Source of the DNA: Phyllobacterium sp. OV277
GTDB lineage: Bacteria; Pseudomonadota; Alphaproteobacteria; Rhizobiales; Rhizobiaceae
DNA length: 64,000 nucleotides
Assembly (NCBI RefSeq): GCF_900104355.1
Contig: NZ_FNIY01000001.1
Span: 558,001-622,000, forward strand
Reading direction: 5' to 3'
How positions within the stretch are numbered: position 1 is the stretch's first letter; each line of letters starts with the position of its first letter. Below are positions 27,831 through 35,451 of the stretch, in pieces. The position numbers and the translations under genes are program-made. The notes beneath the pieces were generated by a model. It made no database searches. It saw only the letters and a list, made by a program, of their open reading frames with translations, and was not told the DNA's origin.

Positions 27831-28997
27831 ATGGATGCGCACGTGGATACGGCGTCCAGCCAGTTCGAACTCAATGAGGATCAGCTGGCAATTCAGGACA
27901 TGGCCCGCGCCTTTGCGGCGGACCGCGTTGCACCCAACGCGCTTGCCTGGGACCGCGACAAGCACTTTCCAGCGGATGTAATCCGGGAAACCGGCCCGCT
28001 CGGCATGGGCGGCATCTATGTGAAGGAAGAGTTTGGCGGCTCGGGGCTGAAACGGCTCGATGCTGTGCTGATCTTTGAAGCGCTATCAGCCGCCTGCCCG
28101 GCTTTTTCGGCCTTCATATCGATCCACAACATGGCGACATGGATGATCGATCTCTACGGCAATGACGAACAGCGCCAACGCTTTGTGCCGCATTTGACCT
28201 CAATGGAGTGGCTGGCGAGCTATTGCCTGACCGAACCGAATTCCGGCTCGGATGCCGCCGCGCTTAAAACCCGCGCGGTGCGCGATGGCGACCATTATGT
28301 GCTGAATGGCGCAAAACAGTTCATTTCAGGCGCGGGTGATACGGACCTTTATGTCACCATGGTGCGCACCGGCGAGGACGGCCCGAAGGGCATCTCGACG
28401 CTGATCATTCCGAAAGAAGCGCCCGGCCTTTCCTTCGGTGCGAACGAACACAAGATGGGCTGGAATGCCCAGTCCACCCGGCAGGTGATTTTCGACAATT
28501 GCCGGGTGCCGGTGGCAAACCTGCTGGGCGCGGAAGGCGACGGCTTCAAGATCGCCATGGGCGGCCTTGATGGCGGACGCCTCAATATTGCCGCCTGCTC
28601 ACTTGGCGGCGCTCAGTCGGCACTCGACAAGGCAGTAACCTATGCGTCGGAGCGTAAGGCGTTCGGCAAGGCGATCAACCAGTTTCAGGCACTGCAATTC
28701 AAGCTGGCCGACATGGAAACGGAACTCTCGGCGGCGCGCGTCCTGCTATACACGGCGGCGTCAAAGCTTGACCGCAAGGCGCATGATGCCTCCAAATGGT
28801 CTGCCATGGCCAAACGCTTTGTCACCGATACCGGCTTCAATGTTGCCAATGATGCGCTGCAAATCCATGGCGGCTATGGTTATCTGCACGATTACGGCGT
28901 GGAAAAGCTGGTGCGTGACCTGCGCGTTCATCAGATTCTCGAAGGCACCAATGAAATCATGCGGGTGATCATATCCCGCTCCATGATGGGCCGCTGA
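27831..28997 (+). CDS. Acyl-CoA dehydrogenase, probably isobutyryl-CoA dehydrogenase
   Basis: This 388-residue FAD enzyme oxidises an acyl-CoA to the 2-enoyl-CoA. Visible are the FAD-binding SYCLTEPNSGSDAAALKT segment near residue 127 and the C-terminal YGVEKLVRDLRVHQILEGTN with the adenine-binding loop. The branched-chain specificity is inferred from mmsB lying 40 bp downstream and from resemblance to ACAD8-type enzymes. Start ATG 27831 is supported by GGGAGG 7 bp upstream. It would act in valine breakdown, converting isobutyryl-CoA to methacrylyl-CoA. Confidence 0.88.
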   Translation: MDAHVDTASSQFELNEDQLAIQDMARAFAADRVAPNALAWDRDKHFPADVIRETGPLGMGGIYVKEEFGGSGLKRLDAVLIFEALSAACPAFSAFISIHNMATWMIDLYGNDEQRQRFVPHLTSMEWLASYCLTEPNSGSDAAALKTRAVRDGDHYVLNGAKQFISGAGDTDLYVTMVRTGEDGPKGISTLIIPKEAPGLSFGANEHKMGWNAQSTRQVIFDNCRVPVANLLGAEGDGFKIAMGGLDGGRLNIAACSLGGAQSALDKAVTYASERKAFGKAINQFQALQFKLADMETELSAARVLLYTAASKLDRKAHDASKWSAMAKRFVTDTGFNVANDALQIHGGYGYLHDYGVEKLVRDLRVHQILEGTNEIMRVIISRSMMGR

Positions 28998-29037
28998 ACC
29001 ACGCCTTTCACCTAACAATATCAGGGAGAATACCGCG

Positions 29038-29928
29038 ATGACGACTGTCGCTTTTATCGGTCTTGGCCATATGGGCAATCCTATGGCCGCCAATCTGGTC
29101 AAGGCCGGGCACACGGTGCTGGGTTTTGATCTTCTGCCGGAAAATCTTGAAACCGCCAAAGCCAATGGCGTCACCATCGCGCCAAGCGCAGTTGCAGCCA
29201 TTGCCGATGCCGATGTCGTCATCACCATGTTGCCAGCAGGAAAACACGTCCTCTCCGTCTATGCGGAAATCGCTGGAAAGGCCAAAAAGGGCGCATTGTT
29301 CATCGATTCCTCGACAATCGATGTGGATTCGGCTCGCAAAGCCCATGCCATAGCCGGCGAAAGCGGATTGCTTTCAGTTGATGCCCCGGTTTCCGGCGGT
29401 ATTGGCGGCGCAGCGGCGGGAACGCTGACATTCATGGCCGGTGGTTCCGGTGATGCCTTTGCCGCTGCCGAGCCTGTTCTCAAGCCTATGGCTGGCCGTA
29501 TCGTCCATTGCGGCGAACCGGGTGCCGGTCAGGCCGCCAAGATCTGCAACAATATGATTCTGGGCATTTCCATGATCGGCGTCAGCGAAGCCTTTACGCT
29601 GGCCGAAAAACTTGGCCTGTCGCATCAGGCATTGTTCGATGTTGCCTCCACCTCCTCGGGCCAGTGCTGGTCACTGACCACCTATTGCCCGGTCCCCGGC
29701 CCTGTGCCGACATCCCCTGCCAATAACAGCTACAAACCGGGCTTTGCCGCTGCGCTGATGCTGAAGGATTTGAGGCTTTCGCAGGAAGCCGCAAGAAGTG
29801 TCGGTGCTGCGACACCGCTCGGCCAGCATGCGGAAGAGATTTATGCTCAATTTGGCGCCGCCGGAAACGAAGGTTCGGATTTCTCCGGCATCATCAATTA
29901 TCTGCGCGATGCCACCCGTGAAGGCTGA
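29038..29928 (+). CDS. mmsB: 3-hydroxyisobutyrate dehydrogenase MmsB
   Basis: This 296-residue beta-hydroxyacid dehydrogenase oxidises 3-hydroxyisobutyrate to methylmalonate semialdehyde with NAD. The Rossmann motif FIGLGHMGNPMAANL is at the N-terminus, the substrate motif DAPVSGGIGGAAAGTL near residue 118, and the catalytic Lys in GAGQAAKICNNM near residue 168. It is in an operon with the acyl-CoA dehydrogenase just upstream, consistent with valine catabolism. Confidence 0.93.
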   Translation: MTTVAFIGLGHMGNPMAANLVKAGHTVLGFDLLPENLETAKANGVTIAPSAVAAIADADVVITMLPAGKHVLSVYAEIAGKAKKGALFIDSSTIDVDSARKAHAIAGESGLLSVDAPVSGGIGGAAAGTLTFMAGGSGDAFAAAEPVLKPMAGRIVHCGEPGAGQAAKICNNMILGISMIGVSEAFTLAEKLGLSHQALFDVASTSSGQCWSLTTYCPVPGPVPTSPANNSYKPGFAAALMLKDLRLSQEAARSVGAATPLGQHAEEIYAQFGAAGNEGSDFSGIINYLRDATREG

Positions 29929-30004
29929 CAGGCAAAGAAAATCTTGCAAATTTAGATTTGCTTAAGCTCTCGCTAACCTCGCGGTAACGATGTCCGGTTA
30001 AAAC

Positions 30005-30152
30005 TTTGCATGGAGCAGACAAGACCCTGCCCCATGCTCCGGATAGGTACTGCGTACCGGAGCTGTAATTTCTGCCAGCGTATTGTACGGCAGAATGCCA
30101 TGCGTAATTTGGCAAAAAACCGCACTGCTCCTTGTCGGACAGGGCGGTTTTT
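30005..30152 (+). ncRNA. Candidate structured small RNA with terminator
   Basis: Four consecutive stem-loops are visible: GCATGG...CCATGC (30008-30037), GCTCCGG...CCGGAGC (30036-30063), TTCTGCC...GGCAGAA (30070-30095) and AAAACCGC...GCGGTTTTT (30116-30152). The last one resembles a rho-independent terminator on the plus strand. A-runs before it also give a T-run on the minus strand, so orientation is not certain. No open frame here looks like a known protein, and I do not recognise the RNA family. The 5' end and promoter are not defined. Confidence 0.5.
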
Positions 30153-30184
30153 GATTTGGGTCTTCAGCAAAATCAGGCAAAGAA

Positions 30185-30218
30185 AAACCGCCACCTCCGA
30201 GGAGGCAGCGGTTTCTCG
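30185..30218 (-). terminator. Rho-independent terminator for the 45-residue ORF
   Basis: Read on the minus strand, the stem is AAACCGCTGCCTCC paired with GGAGGTGGCGGTTT, followed by TTTCTTT. It lies 22 bp past the stop codon of the small minus-strand ORF. Confidence 0.75.
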
Positions 30219-30240
30219 AAACTTTCTGACGTGTCAGAAA

Positions 30241-30378
30241 TCAGCCAGCCGAACGGGTCCAGATAAAGGACACTGCGGAGGCGATGCCGCTCTTCAGATT
30301 GCTGGATGGCGCATTGCGCTTTTCCGTAGCATTCCATGCAATGTGGACGCGGTTGTTGCGATTGAAGATGTAAAGCAT
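30241..30378 (-). CDS. Small hypothetical protein (45 residues)
   Basis: An ATG at 30378 opens a 45-residue frame ending TGA at 30241. It begins MLYIFNRNNRVHIAWNATEK and ends in a moderately hydrophobic segment SGIASAVSFIWTRSAG. Support comes from a convincing terminator directly downstream on the same strand and from coding that fills the interval neatly. The ribosome site is weak (AGGTG 6 bp upstream). No family was recognised. It could be a small membrane-associated peptide, or the transcript could itself be the functional product. Confidence 0.45.
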   Translation of the reverse strand: MLYIFNRNNRVHIAWNATEKRNAPSSNLKSGIASAVSFIWTRSAG

Positions 30379-30597
30379 TTGAGCACCTGATGGTAAAAAC
30401 GTTTGTTGCCGCTCAAATGCGCTTTTTGCTTAAAGTTTGATCACGTTTTTTCGCCATGGCATGTCGCATTTACAGCAACCGATCATGCAAATATGCATGG
30501 CTGCTATGCTGAAACCACACCTCTATTGCCACAATTACGGGCACTCTGACTAAAACAGCAGCAAAATCAACGATGGCGCTGATAAAGCAGCCTTATT

Positions 30598-30945
30598 TCA
30601 GCTTTTGGCCACCAGACGCTTGTAATTGGCCCGCAGCGTTTTCCGTCCGGGATGGAGTGCCGCTTTTGTCGCTTTATCGACGGTCGCCTGTGCGATAGCC
30701 GCCGGTGACTTGCCGCTCCACACATCGAGCCAGAATGTTGCCGCCGAGTTCATCACCGATATTTGCGCTGCCACAACGCCATCGGTCATCGCGGCCATTT
30801 TTTCGGACACCGCCCGCGTTGACTCTGTTTTGGCGGACTTTTCCGTCAGCCCCTCCATCATCATCATGGGCAGGCGCATGGCGATCACCATCGACGCCAT
30901 TTGCAGGTCATGGACAGGAGCACGGCTTTTAACGGGAGATTTCAT
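30598..30945 (-). CDS. Uncharacterised phasin-like small protein
   Basis: This 115-residue protein has a Met-rich helical segment (ASMVIAMRLPMMMMEGL, about residues 17-33) and amphipathic helices after it, ending in a basic tail. The pattern and size recall phasin-like proteins that coat polyhydroxyalkanoate granules, but no specific motif confirms this. Its start lies 2 bp after the stop of the carboxymuconolactone decarboxylase-family gene, so it is the last gene of a three-gene minus-strand unit. Confidence 0.7.
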   Translation of the reverse strand: MKSPVKSRAPVHDLQMASMVIAMRLPMMMMEGLTEKSAKTESTRAVSEKMAAMTDGVVAAQISVMNSAATFWLDVWSGKSPAAIAQATVDKATKAALHPGRKTLRANYKRLVAKS

Positions 30946-30947
30946 CT

Positions 30948-31361
30948 TTAAGGCCTTTTGGGTTTGAACGCAGCATCGACAGGTGGTTTTAAACCATTGG
31001 CGAGCCGATTGGTTTCATTGGCCATGCCGACAACCGCCAGAAGTTCCATCAATTGCGGATCGGTCATGCCCTTGGCGCGGGCAGAAGCCGTGTGCGACCA
31101 ACTGCAATAGTCGCAATTATTGGTGGCGGAAACCGCGATATAGATCATCTCTTTGACCAGCGGATCGAGCGCCCCGGGTGCCATGACTTCCCGCAGACTC
31201 TCCCATGTCCGTTTGAGAAGCTTTGGATCATTCGCCAGCACTTTCCAGAAATTGTTGACCCAGTCGGTGCCGCGCGTTTTCATGATGTCATCATACACGG
31301 CACGCACCGCTTCATCAGCCTGTTCATACTCAATCATCGGAACAATGGTTTGGTCAGTCAT
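30948..31361 (-). CDS. Carboxymuconolactone decarboxylase family protein (AhpD-like)
   Basis: This 137-residue, all-helical protein of the CMD/AhpD fold carries the redox-type motif NNCDYCSWSHTASARAKG near residue 83, a CxxC followed by His as in peroxidase-reducing AhpD-like proteins. The actual substrate is unknown; peroxidase activity is more likely than ring decarboxylation because the CxxCxxxH motif is intact. Its ATG overlaps the stop of a small upstream membrane ORF (ATGA), and the phasin-like gene follows immediately. Confidence 0.88.
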   Translation of the reverse strand: MTDQTIVPMIEYEQADEAVRAVYDDIMKTRGTDWVNNFWKVLANDPKLLKRTWESLREVMAPGALDPLVKEMIYIAVSATNNCDYCSWSHTASARAKGMTDPQLMELLAVVGMANETNRLANGLKPPVDAAFKPKRP

Positions 31362-31573
31362 CGTGCTTTCTCGCGCTCTTGAGCCTTGGGAAATACGCCC
31401 GGAAATAACGGGCAGAAGAGGCCCAGACCCCAGATTGAGCCCGCCAGAACGAAAAAGTCCATTGGAATTCTTGCACAGGAAAATCCGCCGCTTAGAACCA
31501 GAAAAATCGGGAAAATACGCCCAACAGTAAATGAAATGGTGAAGAAAAATCGCCTAAAGCGTTGATCTTTCAT
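31358..31573 (-). CDS. Possible small membrane protein
   Basis: This 71-residue frame has two hydrophobic stretches (about residues 8-30 and 37-58) and a charged C-terminus KAQEREKAR. Its stop overlaps the ATG of the next gene as ATGA, the arrangement seen in translationally coupled operons. No family was recognised and there is no strong ribosome site, so it may not be expressed. Confidence 0.4.
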   Translation of the reverse strand: MKDQRFRRFFFTISFTVGRIFPIFLVLSGGFSCARIPMDFFVLAGSIWGLGLFCPLFPGVFPKAQEREKAR

Positions 31574-31637
31574 GAACTGGCTTGTTACAATACCCGGATG
31601 AACATTGTGACATCCACCTTCACAATTGATTTCCCGG

Positions 31638-31664
31638 CGTCGTTATATCGACAGGTGCTGTCGC
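31638..31664 (+). promoter_or_regulatory. Putative operator: NGTCGN direct repeat, 21-bp period (importer)
   Basis: Half-sites CGTCGT (31638) and TGTCGC (31659) are 21 bp apart start to start, 150 bp before the substrate-binding protein gene. The second half-site also lies in an imperfect inverted repeat, TATATCG...CGATATA. Four other promoters in the corrinoid island carry the same arrangement. Confidence 0.6.
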
Positions 31665-31813
31665 GATATACCGCATTAATTGAACGAAACCATTGCATTC
31701 TGACGCGATAAGGATGCCAAATGGCACACAAACGAACAGCTGGGCAAAAGGCAGTGCCAAGTTAGATTCGTACCGGGTGAACGAACTGTCAAAACGAGTG
31801 GGAGACTAAACCT

Positions 31814-32815
31814 ATGAAGAAGCTACTTGCTTCAACTTTATTGGCCGCAGGGTTTTTCGGCTTTGCCGGAGCCGCTTCGGCAGCAGAATGTGGTTCCGTT
31901 ACCATCGCAAATATGAACTGGCCGTCTGCTGAAGCCTTGGCCAATCTGGACAAGCTTGTGCTCACCGAGGGCTATGGCTGCGATGCGGAACTGGTCGCTG
32001 GCGACACCGTTCCAACCTTCACATCAATGATCGAAAAGGGACAACCGGATGTCGCGCCGGAAGGCTGGCTCAATTCGGTGCGTGAACCGCTCGAAAAGGC
32101 AGTCAAGGAAAAGAAGCTTGTCTATGCTGCACCTGCCATTACGGAAGGCGGCACGGAAAGCTGGTGGATACCCAAATATTTCGCCGATGCACATCCTGAC
32201 ATCAAGACAATCGCCGATGCCATGAAGCATCCGGAGCTTTTCCCCTCACCTGAAGATCCGAAGAAGGGTGCGGTTTACAACTGTCCGTCAGGCTGGGCCT
32301 GCCAGATCACAACAACGAATTTTTACAAGGCCTATGAAGGCGACAAACACGGCTTCACCCTTGTTGACACGGGTTCCGCGGCTGGCCTCGACGGCTCGAT
32401 TGCGAAAGCTTACGAGCGCAAGGAGCCATGGCTCGGTTATTACTGGGGTCCAACAGCCATTCTCGGCAAATATCCCATGGTTAAACTCGACAATGGCGTG
32501 CCATTTGATGAAAAGGAATGGCAGCGCTGCACCACCATCGCCGATTGTCCTGATCCAAAGCCGAATGGCTGGGCAAAATCCGACATCTACACGATCGTCA
32601 CCACGAAATTTTCTGACAGGGCTGGACCCGCGTTCGACTATTTGAAGAAGCGTCAGCTCTCCACGGTCGAGTTCAACGCGCTTCTCGCCTGGATGGTCGA
32701 CAATCAGGCCACCGGTGAAGATGGTGCAAAATATTACCTGAAGAACAACGAAGCCACCTGGTCAAAATGGGTTTCTCCGGAAGCCGCTGCAAAGATCAAG
32801 GCAGCCGTTCAATAA
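31814..32815 (+). CDS. Betaine-type ABC importer, substrate-binding protein (OpuAC/ProX family)
   Basis: This 333-residue periplasmic protein has a Sec signal peptide (residues 1-23, ending ASAAE). The OpuAC domain covers the rest. Aromatic residues that form the quaternary-ammonium cage in this family would include those in NMNWPS, ESWWIP and GYYWGPTAI. Two Cys pairs (CPSGWAC and CTTIADC) probably form disulfides. GGGAG precedes the ATG. Glycine betaine or a related betaine is the likely ligand, given the methyl-transfer island downstream, but proline betaine, carnitine or choline cannot be excluded. Confidence 0.9.
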   Translation: MKKLLASTLLAAGFFGFAGAASAAECGSVTIANMNWPSAEALANLDKLVLTEGYGCDAELVAGDTVPTFTSMIEKGQPDVAPEGWLNSVREPLEKAVKEKKLVYAAPAITEGGTESWWIPKYFADAHPDIKTIADAMKHPELFPSPEDPKKGAVYNCPSGWACQITTTNFYKAYEGDKHGFTLVDTGSAAGLDGSIAKAYERKEPWLGYYWGPTAILGKYPMVKLDNGVPFDEKEWQRCTTIADCPDPKPNGWAKSDIYTIVTTKFSDRAGPAFDYLKKRQLSTVEFNALLAWMVDNQATGEDGAKYYLKNNEATWSKWVSPEAAAKIKAAVQ

Positions 32816-32826
32816 CCGACTGAATT

Positions 32827-32855
32827 GATGCGGCGAAGACCCTCTTCGCCGCATC
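32827..32855 (+). promoter_or_regulatory. Intra-operon stem-loop
   Basis: A perfect 13-bp stem GATGCGGCGAAGA / TCTTCGCCGCATC with a 3-base loop lies 12 bp after the binding-protein stop. No T-run follows, so it is more likely an mRNA-stabilising or attenuating element that raises binding-protein levels over permease than a full terminator. Confidence 0.7.
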
Positions 32856-32936
32856 GCACCATCCCGAATGGGCCGAGCGTTATCGCGTTCGGTCGCGATG
32901 GTCATTTCTTGACCCACAAAGAAGGGGGCGCAACAT

Positions 32937-33824
32937 ATGGATTGGTTCTATTCATTCCCGAAAATGAATGACGAGACACTCCGCAATTTGAAAAAAGCCA
33001 TGGATGAAGGCTTCAAGGCTTTCACCCGCAGCTATGGCGATGTGATCGAGTCATTTTTCCAGCCGCTGCAATATTTTCTCATCCAGGCCGAAAAGTTCAT
33101 GACATCGACACCGTGGCCAATCATGGTCCTGCTGATCGCCGGTATTGCCTGGATCGCCAGCCGCAACTGGAAGATCGTTGCCGGAACGGTCATCACTCTC
33201 CTCCTCATCGGCTATTTCGATATGTGGAGCGATGCGATGAAAACCATCGCGATGATTTTCGTCGGCACTGTCGTGTCCATCGTCGTCGGCATCCCCATCG
33301 GCATCGTCATGGCCCGCTCCGATACATTCCAGCGCGTCGTCAATCCCATTCTTGACGTCATGCAGACCATGCCAAGCTTCGTCTATCTCATCCCCGTGGT
33401 CATGCTTCTCGGCATCGGCAAGGTTCCGGGCCTCATCGCCGTGGTGATCTACGCCATTCCGCCGATGATCCGCCTGACCAATCTCGGCATCCGGCTTGTT
33501 GACAAGGATGTGCTTGAAGCGGCTGACGCCTTTGGCTCCTCCAGCTGGCAGCGCCTCAAGAATGTGCAGATACCGCTCGCCCTTCCCACCATCATGGCCG
33601 GTATCAACCAGACCATCATGATGGCGCTTGCCATGGTGGTTATCGCTTCGATGATCGGTGTACAGGGTCTCGGCCAGCCGGTTCTGCGGTCGGTCAACGG
33701 CCAGTTCTTCTCACTCGGACTTTTCAACGGTCTTGCCATTGTCGGCATTGCCATCATTTTTGACCGCGTCAGCCAGGCCTATGGCATGCGCCTTCAAAAG
33801 CACCAGGAGGTGGTTCATGGCTGA
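32937..33824 (+). CDS. Betaine-type ABC importer, permease (OpuAB/ProW family)
   Basis: This 295-residue inner-membrane protein has about six or seven membrane segments. The ProW-family core includes PIGIVMARSDTFQRVVNPILDVMQTMPSFVYLIP-type sequence around residues 120-155 and an EAA-like coupling loop with VLEAADAFGSSSWQRLK near residue 190. AAGGGGG precedes the ATG. Its last codons overlap the ATPase gene by 8 bp, so the two are coupled. Confidence 0.92.
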   Translation: MDWFYSFPKMNDETLRNLKKAMDEGFKAFTRSYGDVIESFFQPLQYFLIQAEKFMTSTPWPIMVLLIAGIAWIASRNWKIVAGTVITLLLIGYFDMWSDAMKTIAMIFVGTVVSIVVGIPIGIVMARSDTFQRVVNPILDVMQTMPSFVYLIPVVMLLGIGKVPGLIAVVIYAIPPMIRLTNLGIRLVDKDVLEAADAFGSSSWQRLKNVQIPLALPTIMAGINQTIMMALAMVVIASMIGVQGLGQPVLRSVNGQFFSLGLFNGLAIVGIAIIFDRVSQAYGMRLQKHQEVVHG

Positions 33825-34887
33825 TCGTTCCGTTCAGGGCGCCGGTATCCAGATCAAGAATCTCTACAAGATTTTTGGCCAGAAACCTGCGAACTATGTC
33901 GATGCCGTCAAGAAGGGCATGACCAAGACCGAGCTCAATGAAAAGTACAACCATGTGCTCGGCCTGCGCGATATCAATATCGATATGCCCGCCGGTTGCA
34001 TTCAGGTTGTCATGGGCTTGTCAGGTTCCGGTAAATCGACACTGATTCGCCATATCAACCGGCTGATTGATCCGACTGCCGGCGAAGTCATCATCGACAA
34101 GTCAGATGTTTGCAAGATGAACCAGAACGATCTGCGCGAGTTCCGCCGCCACAAGACGGCGATGGTTTTCCAGAAGTTCGCACTGCTTCCGCATCGCACG
34201 GTGCTCGACAACACGGTCTATGGCCTTGAAATTCAGGGCCTGAGCCGGGCAAAGCAGGAAGAACAGGCCCGCCGCTGGATTGAACGCGTTGGCCTGAAAG
34301 GCTTTGAGGACAATTATCCCAACCAGCTTTCCGGCGGCATGCAGCAGCGCGTGGGTCTTGCCCGTGCGCTCACCAATGACGCGCCGATCCTGTTGATGGA
34401 CGAAGCCTTCTCGGCGCTTGATCCGCTGATCCGCATGGACATGCAGTCTGTGCTTCTGGATTTGCAGAAGGAAATCAAGAAAACCGTTGTCTTCATCACC
34501 CACGATCTTGATGAGGCGCTGCGTCTGGGCGACCGCATTGCAATCTTGCGCGATGGCGAGGTGGTTCAGCAGGGAACCGGACAGGATATCGTGCTGAAAC
34601 CTGCGGACGAGTATATTTCCAGCTTCGTCAAGGAAGTGAACCGCGGCCGGGTGATCATGGTGGATACCATTTCCACCAAAGGAGATGGTGCTGGCAATGC
34701 GGGTGGCGTGACGGTGAAAACCGGCACAATCCTCGAGGAAGCCGCCAAAACCATGACCGACGCCAACCAGCAGCATGCAACGGTTGTCGATGAAAGTGGT
34801 AAGCCGCTGGGTGTCATCAGTATGAACAATCTGATTCAGGCCATGGTTACGCCAATCAGCCATCTGACCCATCAGGCTGCTGAGTAG
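33817..34887 (+). CDS. Betaine-type ABC importer, ATPase (OpuAA/ProV family)
   Basis: This 356-residue ATPase powers betaine uptake. The N-terminal part contains the ProV-specific IKNLYKIFG, followed by Walker A GLSGSGKS near residue 68, signature LSGGMQQRVGLA and Walker B ILLMDEAFSALDP. A single CBS-like segment occupies residues about 295-350, which in OpuA relatives senses ionic strength. Start ATG 33817 follows AGGAGG. Confidence 0.93.
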   Translation: MADRSVQGAGIQIKNLYKIFGQKPANYVDAVKKGMTKTELNEKYNHVLGLRDINIDMPAGCIQVVMGLSGSGKSTLIRHINRLIDPTAGEVIIDKSDVCKMNQNDLREFRRHKTAMVFQKFALLPHRTVLDNTVYGLEIQGLSRAKQEEQARRWIERVGLKGFEDNYPNQLSGGMQQRVGLARALTNDAPILLMDEAFSALDPLIRMDMQSVLLDLQKEIKKTVVFITHDLDEALRLGDRIAILRDGEVVQQGTGQDIVLKPADEYISSFVKEVNRGRVIMVDTISTKGDGAGNAGGVTVKTGTILEEAAKTMTDANQQHATVVDESGKPLGVISMNNLIQAMVTPISHLTHQAAE

Positions 34888-34950
34888 CAGCGCTTTATCT
34901 CCGCTTTGTGGGAGAGACTCGCCGTGCTGATACTTCTGTGCTGGGAGGTG

Positions 34951-35119
34951 GCATTCACCCCCCTCTGCCTTGTCAGGCATCTCCCCCACAAGGGGGGAGA
35001 TCACATTGACATGAACGCTTTCCCACAACAGGAAACGTTTCAAATTGTGCAAAGGCAGTAGTGAGAGCTGATCTCCCCCCTTGTGGGGGCGATGTCCGAC
35101 AGGACAGAGGGGGGTGAAT
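34951..35119. repeat. Palindrome family B copy
   Basis: Complete family-B element, with arms carrying CTGCCTTGTCAGGCATCTCC and GATGTCCGACAGGACAGAGG and an inner AAACGTTTCAAATTGTG segment. The arms have drifted slightly: ACAAGGGGGGAG matches but the TGTCAGGC/GTCCGACA pairs do not all complement. A family-A copy begins 7 bp later. Together they fill most of the 564 bp between the importer and mttB1; the remainder is AT-rich leader with the putative operator at 35359. Confidence 0.88.
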
Positions 35120-35125
35120 GCCACC

Positions 35126-35288
35126 GGTTCGTGGTTCGTGGTTCGACAGGCTCACCATGAGGGACCTGGGTGGACGCAACGCTAATCGCCAACATTGCAC
35201 TTCACACCTCTGCACTTCACACCATTGCAGAACTCACTCCCTGCACCCCACCACTCTCCCTCATGGTGAGCCTGTCGAACCACGCACA
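35126..35288. repeat. Palindrome family A copy (G variant)
   Basis: Arms read TTCGACAGGCTCACCATGAG and CTCATGGTGAGCCTGTCGAA. Relative to other copies, A-to-G in the left arm is matched by T-to-C in the right arm, so pairing is kept. The centre contains repeated CATTGCACTTCACAC words. Confidence 0.9.
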
Positions 35289-35358
35289 ACCTTGGTGCAA
35301 CTCTGTTCAATAAATTCTCCCTCTCAACTCCTTAACACCTGTTTCCCCCTCTCGCCCA

Positions 35359-35385
35359 TGTCGCTTCCCTTGCGGTCAGCGTCGC
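35359..35385 (+). promoter_or_regulatory. Putative operator: NGTCGN direct repeat, 21-bp period (mttB1)
   Basis: Half-sites TGTCGC (35359) and CGTCGC (35380) are 21 bp apart and end 67 bp before the mttB1 start codon. Confidence 0.6.
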
Positions 35386-35451
35386 TCACGCCGCGCACGA
35401 ATTTCCCGTCTGTGGCGATAGTGGCACCATCGCAAGTGAAGGGCATGAGCT

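Noticed and set aside
30010-30390. Plus-strand frame of 126 codons over the structured RNA region
   Set aside because: It runs straight through several hairpins and terminators and is low in protein-like features; a structured RNA plus a minus-strand small ORF explains the DNA better.
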